Below, piece after piece: positions 60,443 to 64,000 of a DNA stretch of 64,000 nt; within the stretch, counting starts at the first letter, position 1, and each line of letters opens with the position of its first letter. The notes below the pieces were generated by a model. That model was not told where the DNA came from, did not search any database, and was given only the letters and a program-made list of their open reading frames with translations. Made by a program: the position numbers and the translations under genes. Origin of the DNA: Bacteroidota bacterium (GTDB taxonomy: Bacteria; Bacteroidota; Ignavibacteria; SZUA-365); assembly GCA_003246455.1 (NCBI GenBank), contig QKAF01000110.1:62001-126000 (forward strand), given 5' to 3'.

Positions 60443-61774
60443 ATGCCGCAAAAAGCCAAGAAAATATTCGTTGTCGATACAAACGTCATCCTTCATGACA
60501 GTTCATGCATCTACAAGTTCGAGGAGCATGATGTCGTCATTCCGATCGCCGTGCTGGAGGAACTCGACCAGTTCAAGAAAGGAAACGAATCGCTGAATTT
60601 CCATGCACGCGAATTCGTTCGCGCGCTCGATGCGCTGAGCGGAGACAAACTCTTTGACGGAGGCGTCAAGATCGGTCGGGGAATGGGAAATATCAGCATC
60701 CGTCTCGACGAAGAGATCGAACGCGATTTCGCGCTGAGTTTCCCGGCCGGTTCGCCCGATCACCGGATACTGCACTGCGCTTACTCGCTGAACAAGAAGT
60801 ATCCGCGACGACAGGTTATCGTCCTCACCAAGGATGTGAATCTGCGCATGAAGGCCAAGGGCGTCGGTCTCATGGCCCAGGATTTCGTCAACGACATGGT
60901 GAAGGATATCGATACGCTGTACACCGGACGGCGTGTCATCGAAGCAGTGGAAGAATCGCTTATCGACGCGCTTTATCAGCCGCCGTTCGAGGTGCCCGCG
61001 GAGCAGTTCGCCGAGTACAAGACCTTCCGTCCGAACGAGTTCTTCATTGTCCGCTGCGGAAAGAAATCGGCCCTTGCGACGTATGAGCCGGTCTCCCGGC
61101 TGATGAAGCGTGTGGATAAAGTGCCGTCATACGGCATAACCCCGAGAAATTCCGAACAGACCTTCGCGCTCGATGCGCTCATCAACCCCGACATTCCCCT
61201 TGTCTCCCTTTGCGGCAAGGCGGGAACGGGCAAGACGCTTCTCGCACTGGCCGCCGCTCTCGAGAAGCGAAAACTGTATCGTCAGATCTACATCGGCCGT
61301 CCTGTCGTCCCGCTCAGCAACAAGGATCTCGGCTTCCTTCCCGGCGACATCCAGTCAAAGCTCGATCCGTACATGCAGCCGCTGTTCGATAACCTGGGCG
61401 TGATCCAGAACCAGTTTCCGGAATCGGATGTCAAGCACCGCCGCATTCAGGAAATGCTCAAGGAGGAGAAGCTCGTCATCTCCCCCCTCGCGTACATACG
61501 CGGCCGCAGCCTCGTCAACATTTACTTCATCGTCGATGAAGCGCAGAACCTGACGCCGCACGAGGTGAAAACCATTATCACGCGTGCGGGTGAGGGTACG
61601 AAGTTCGTCTTCACCGGCGATATCTACCAGATCGATCACCCGTATCTCGACAGCCGTTCCAACGGACTGAGTTTCCTGATCGACAAGATGAAAGGGCAGA
61701 AACTCTACGCGCATGTGACCCTGGAAAAGGGGGAACGTTCGGAGCTCGCCGAGCTCGCGAGCGATCTCCTGTAG
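60443..61774 (+). CDS. PIN domain plus PhoH-like ATPase (YlaK-type)
   Basis: 443 residues from the ATG giving MPQKAKKIFVVDTNVILHDS. The N-terminal PIN domain (1-140) has the acidic metal-binding residues in VVDTNVILHD, VAVLEELDQF-like IPIAVLEELDQFKKGNESLN, and VIVLTKDVNLRMKAKGVG. A PhoH domain follows from about 235: Walker A SLCGKAGTGKTLLALAAALE, Walker B IYFIVDEAQNLTPHEVKTII and TGDIYQIDHPYLDSRSNGLS. These proteins are predicted RNA helicase/nucleases, proposed to act in RNA decay. The GroES-like gene starts 9 bp downstream. Confidence 0.94.
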   Translation: MPQKAKKIFVVDTNVILHDSSCIYKFEEHDVVIPIAVLEELDQFKKGNESLNFHAREFVRALDALSGDKLFDGGVKIGRGMGNISIRLDEEIERDFALSFPAGSPDHRILHCAYSLNKKYPRRQVIVLTKDVNLRMKAKGVGLMAQDFVNDMVKDIDTLYTGRRVIEAVEESLIDALYQPPFEVPAEQFAEYKTFRPNEFFIVRCGKKSALATYEPVSRLMKRVDKVPSYGITPRNSEQTFALDALINPDIPLVSLCGKAGTGKTLLALAAALEKRKLYRQIYIGRPVVPLSNKDLGFLPGDIQSKLDPYMQPLFDNLGVIQNQFPESDVKHRRIQEMLKEEKLVISPLAYIRGRSLVNIYFIVDEAQNLTPHEVKTIITRAGEGTKFVFTGDIYQIDHPYLDSRSNGLSFLIDKMKGQKLYAHVTLEKGERSELAELASDLL

Positions 61775-61783
61775 GATGCCGGC

Positions 61784-62149
61784 ATGCGAAGCGTAACACG
61801 TCTCCTCGTCGTCGGCGACCGGGTGCTGGTGACACCGGAAGACCCGGACTCGATGACAAAATCCGGGCTGTACCTCCCTCCCAGCGTGCAGGAAAAGGAG
61901 AAAATCCAGAGCGGGTACGTTGTGAAAACCGGACCGGGCTATGCCGTCCCGAATCCGGGATACGACGATCAGCCGTGGACCGAGCAGAAGGAAATGATCA
62001 AGTACATCCCTCTCCAGGTCGAGGAAGGCGACTTCGTCATTTTCATGAAGTCACAGGGCATCGAAGTGGAGTTCGAAGAGCGGAAATACATCATCGTTCC
62101 GCATGCGGCGATACTGCTCATCGTCCGAAACGAACTGCTCCCGGAATAG
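61784..62149 (+). CDS. GroES-family (Cpn10) protein without an adjacent groEL
   Basis: 121 residues, longer than a typical GroES. VGDRVLVTPEDPDSMTKSGL with YLPPSVQEKEKIQSGYVVKT and the C-terminal FEERKYIIVPHAAILLIV place it in the Cpn10 fold. Unlike canonical GroES, the mobile loop is replaced by the TMTKSGLYLPPS-like segment and there is an about 20-residue insertion (YAVPNPGYDDQPWTEQKEM) in the middle. It could be an alternative co-chaperonin or a divergent GroES-fold protein with another task. It overlaps no groEL gene here; it is coupled to the PIN-PhoH gene. Confidence 0.8.
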   Translation: MRSVTRLLVVGDRVLVTPEDPDSMTKSGLYLPPSVQEKEKIQSGYVVKTGPGYAVPNPGYDDQPWTEQKEMIKYIPLQVEEGDFVIFMKSQGIEVEFEERKYIIVPHAAILLIVRNELLPE

Positions 62150-62202
62150 CGCCTTCCCTTCCGAACGTACGCCGCGGCCACGATCGCCGGAGGGGGTTCT
62201 GC

Positions 62203-62233
62203 TTTCATATCTGACAGCAAAAATGTAATTTTC
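62203..62233 (+). promoter_or_regulatory. Candidate promoter of the barrel gene at 62275
   Basis: TTTC (62203-62206) and TAATTTTC (62226-62233, seven of eight matches to TAnnTTTG) are spaced by 19 bases. The barrel start lies about 35 bases downstream of the expected transcription start. Tentative. The 125-bp gap holds no gene. Confidence 0.4.
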
Positions 62234-62274
62234 CGTACGCGATTCACTTGACACTATTTGAAAGAGGAGGTTGT

Positions 62275-63066
62275 ATGCGAAAGACAGCCATACCGCTGCT
62301 GTTACTGCTCTGTATGTGGACCATCTCGCTCCAGGCGCAGCAGACAACGGTCGTTGCCGATAACGCCGAAGAAGAAGATCTGCACCTGAAAATCGGGGCT
62401 CTCGCCGGATTGACGCTTGCGATGAATACCGCAGACTACCAGGTCAGCCGGGTCTCCCGTTTTCTCGCCCTCGGTTCCCATTTCGGCGTCCGCGCCAGTG
62501 TTCCCCTCGGACGCAAGACGCGCATCGTCGGCGGCCTCGGCTATCACACGCTGTCGTTCAAGGACGAAAACAAGCGCATCTCCTTCAATGATAATATCGA
62601 CAACCACAGCACCGATATTCCGAACAACGGGACGCTGACAACGAGCGGAACGTTCCAGTACACCGTCGTCACGGCCCTGCTGCAGTTCAGTCAGTTCTTC
62701 ATCGGGGTCAATGTCGGCATCCCCGTCTCCAGCGAAATGAAAAACGAAGGAGACAATTTCACCATTCCCGAAGGCGGAATCGATCCCGCATCCGACTGGG
62801 TCGACAACAGTTCGCTGAGCGTCGGACGACGCATCCGGCCGGACATCACCCCGGAGAAAGATGATATCAACACCCTCATCGAGCTGCGTGCCGGCGGAGA
62901 ATTCCCGATCATGAAATCGCCCGTGGGCGACCTGAATTTCGGGATCAGTCTCGGCTGGACCTTCAACGAGATTCTCAAGGACTCAAGAGCGAATCTCCCG
63001 AACTACGCCGATCAGTTCTATCTGCCGAACGTCCTCTTCCACGTGTCATACATGTTCAACATCTGA
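62275..63066 (+). CDS. Outer-membrane beta-barrel protein, 263 aa
   Basis: 263 residues from the ATG preceded by AGAGGAGG. The signal peptide is IPLLLLLCMWTISLQAQ. The mature protein has the alternating strands of an OmpA-like 8-stranded barrel (LKIGALAGLTLAMNTADYQV, FGVRASVPLGRKTRIVGGLG, LGYHTLSF), and ends in VLFHVSYMFNI, a C-terminal aromatic. It lacks the CxC turn of the paralogues at 44221 and 45027. It stands alone between the GroES-like gene and glgB, with its own promoter and terminator. Confidence 0.82.
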   Translation: MRKTAIPLLLLLCMWTISLQAQQTTVVADNAEEEDLHLKIGALAGLTLAMNTADYQVSRVSRFLALGSHFGVRASVPLGRKTRIVGGLGYHTLSFKDENKRISFNDNIDNHSTDIPNNGTLTTSGTFQYTVVTALLQFSQFFIGVNVGIPVSSEMKNEGDNFTIPEGGIDPASDWVDNSSLSVGRRIRPDITPEKDDINTLIELRAGGEFPIMKSPVGDLNFGISLGWTFNEILKDSRANLPNYADQFYLPNVLFHVSYMFNI

Positions 63067-63083
63067 CACCTGCCCCAGAGTAT

Positions 63084-63111
63084 TGGAGGGTCCCAAGGGA
63101 CCCTCTTTTTT
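63084..63111 (+). terminator. Intrinsic terminator after the barrel gene
   Basis: Stem GAGGGTCC/GGACCCTC (loop CAAG) followed by a T-run of six. It begins about 18 bp after the barrel stop and isolates it from glgB. Confidence 0.88.
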
Positions 63112-63195
63112 ATCGCCTTCATTCCCTGCCGCCTTTCTCCCGCAATCGGTATTTCGTAACTTGCTGATTCACGATACCAGAGATCAGCAGATACC

Positions 63196-64000
63196 ATGAT
63201 GCGCAGTACCGCCTCCGTCGAAGACATTTACCGGATCATCTATACCGAGCACTTCGATCCCTACGCCGTGCTCGGCATACACCAGGTACGTTACAGGAAC
63301 AGGGACTGTGTCGCCGTACGGGCTTTCATGCCCCTGGCGGCGCATGCGTTTGTCGTGCGGGAATTTGCCGATGGCCGTGTTGAGGAATTCCCGATGCTGC
63401 GCGTGCACGAAGAAGGTTTCTTCGAACACGTATTCGAGCAGGAATCCGATCCGTTCCCGTACAAGCTTCGCCGCGAAACCCTCGACGGCGAGTCGTACAC
63501 CTTCTTCGATTCGTATTCCTTCCTTCCGCAGCTGACAGAATACGATCTCCATCTCTTCGGCGAGGGAAACCACTACCGGGTCTATGAGAAGCTCGGAGCG
63601 CACTACACGGAGATCGCAGGAATCGGAGGAGTCGAGTTCGCGGTGTGGGCGCCGAATGCCCGCAGTGTGAGCGTCATCGGATCGTTCAACGACTGGGACC
63701 GCCGTCGGCATGCGATGCGCGTGCTCGGCACCTCAGGGGTATGGGAAATTTTCATTCCCGGTGTCGCGGACGGCGAACTCTACAAGTATGAGATCAAGAC
63801 GAAAGACGGACACGTCCTCGCGAAGGCCGATCCTTTCGGAACGGCGATGGAGGTGCGGCCGCGGACCGCCTCCGTCGTGCATCTGCCTTCCCCATTCGAC
63901 TGGACTGACGCATCCTGGCTCGAGACGAGACGGGATGCGGATCTCCTGCATGCCCCGGTGTCCATCTACGAGGTACACGCCGGATCGTGGCGCAAGCAAT
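63196..64000 (+). CDS. glgB: 1,4-alpha-glucan branching enzyme, N-terminal part (continues past the window)
   Basis: The first 268 residues of a glycogen-branching enzyme, open to the right edge. The start MMRSTASVEDIYRIIYTEHF leads to DPYAVLGIHQVRYRNRDCVA, the typical GlgB N1 domain. The CBM48 domain follows: GGVEFAVWAPNARSVSVIGS, FNDWDRRRHAMRV, and ELYKYEIKTKDGHVLAKADP with PFGTAMEVRPRTASVV. The visible end, VSIYEVHAGSW, is the entry to the GH13 catalytic barrel; the catalytic Asp/Glu lie outside the window. It builds alpha-1,6 branches in glycogen. No other glg gene is visible. Confidence 0.95.
   Translation, partial: MMRSTASVEDIYRIIYTEHFDPYAVLGIHQVRYRNRDCVAVRAFMPLAAHAFVVREFADGRVEEFPMLRVHEEGFFEHVFEQESDPFPYKLRRETLDGESYTFFDSYSFLPQLTEYDLHLFGEGNHYRVYEKLGAHYTEIAGIGGVEFAVWAPNARSVSVIGSFNDWDRRRHAMRVLGTSGVWEIFIPGVADGELYKYEIKTKDGHVLAKADPFGTAMEVRPRTASVVHLPSPFDWTDASWLETRRDADLLHAPVSIYEVHAGSWRKQ

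Noticed and set aside
62248..62274. TTGACA at 62248 as a -35 box for the barrel gene
   Set aside because: It is only about 25 bases from the start codon and overlaps the ribosome binding site; TAATTTTC further upstream fits better.

Overview
The window is a dense, GC-rich stretch of bacterial chromosome: about 65 protein genes, one tRNA, very short gaps and many overlapping start/stop codons. Gene content points to the Bacteroidota/Chlorobiota/Kapaibacteria (FCB) side of the tree, as inference only. It has a complete Bat aerotolerance operon (moxR, DUF58, batA to batE), a PorE-like PD40-CRD-OmpA protein, several small outer-membrane barrels, SPOR lipoproteins, SbsA-type Ig lipoproteins and a TonB-plug barrel. 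Several leaders carry TTTG / TAnnTTTG promoter elements like those described in Bacteroides and Flavobacterium. Unlike many Bacteroidota, many genes also have strong purine-rich ribosome binding sites, and several start with TTG or GTG. I saw no transposase, integrase, phage gene, CRISPR array or rRNA.

Layout. 1-1762 (+): end of acetate kinase, a GT9 glycosyltransferase and a tiny Ig-fold lipoprotein. 1790-8070 (-): NDP-sugar pyrophosphorylase/phosphohexomutase fusion, PTS IIA-Ntr, hisS, a small unknown and an M16-fold protein without zinc ligands; a strong terminator-like hairpin sits just before hisS. 8173-10727 (-): metG and a lipoprotein. 10957-13066 (+): EF-hand lipoprotein, ECF sigma factor, zinc-type anti-sigma and Spy-like periplasmic protein, closed by a terminator. 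13151-20611 (+): bi-domain oxidoreductase, uppP, secreted cyclophilin, holA, a second ECF sigma factor, its likely anti-sigma, and rarA. 20605-28381 (-): radC, a TPR plus type-1 periplasmic-binding-protein lipoprotein (LpoA-like plan), a TPR protein, guaA, gcvH, accC, accB, efp.

28617-33661 (+) is a tight four-gene envelope operon: two lipoproteins, a FemAB/GNAT-like acyltransferase and a plug-barrel protein. I do not recognise it as a known system, and it is the best candidate for something undescribed. 33758-34942: a gamma-family PLP enzyme, convergent with an MFS transporter. 36371-42319 (+): rpsU, a DUF4921 HIT-like enzyme, tsaD, mltG, an SbsA-Ig lipoprotein and a small secreted protein. 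42370-45800 (-): two paralogous barrels, deoC and two tandem SPOR lipoproteins. 45864-54279 (-): the Bat/MoxR operon with an extra membrane protein between the DUF58 gene and batA. 54543-56314: a radical SAM gene divergent from an AlbA_2/HTH regulator. 56430-64000: tRNA-Ala(GGC), cdd, a barrel plus PD40-OmpA pair, dCMP deaminase (-), PIN-PhoH, a GroES-fold protein, another barrel, and the start of glgB running off the window.

Functionally, housekeeping genes (histidyl- and methionyl-tRNA synthetases, efp, biotin carboxylase/BCCP, GMP synthetase, TsaD, MltG, UppP, HolA, S21) are interleaved with an unusually large set of envelope lipoproteins, barrels and two ECF sigma modules. The theme outside core metabolism is building and monitoring a Gram-negative envelope.
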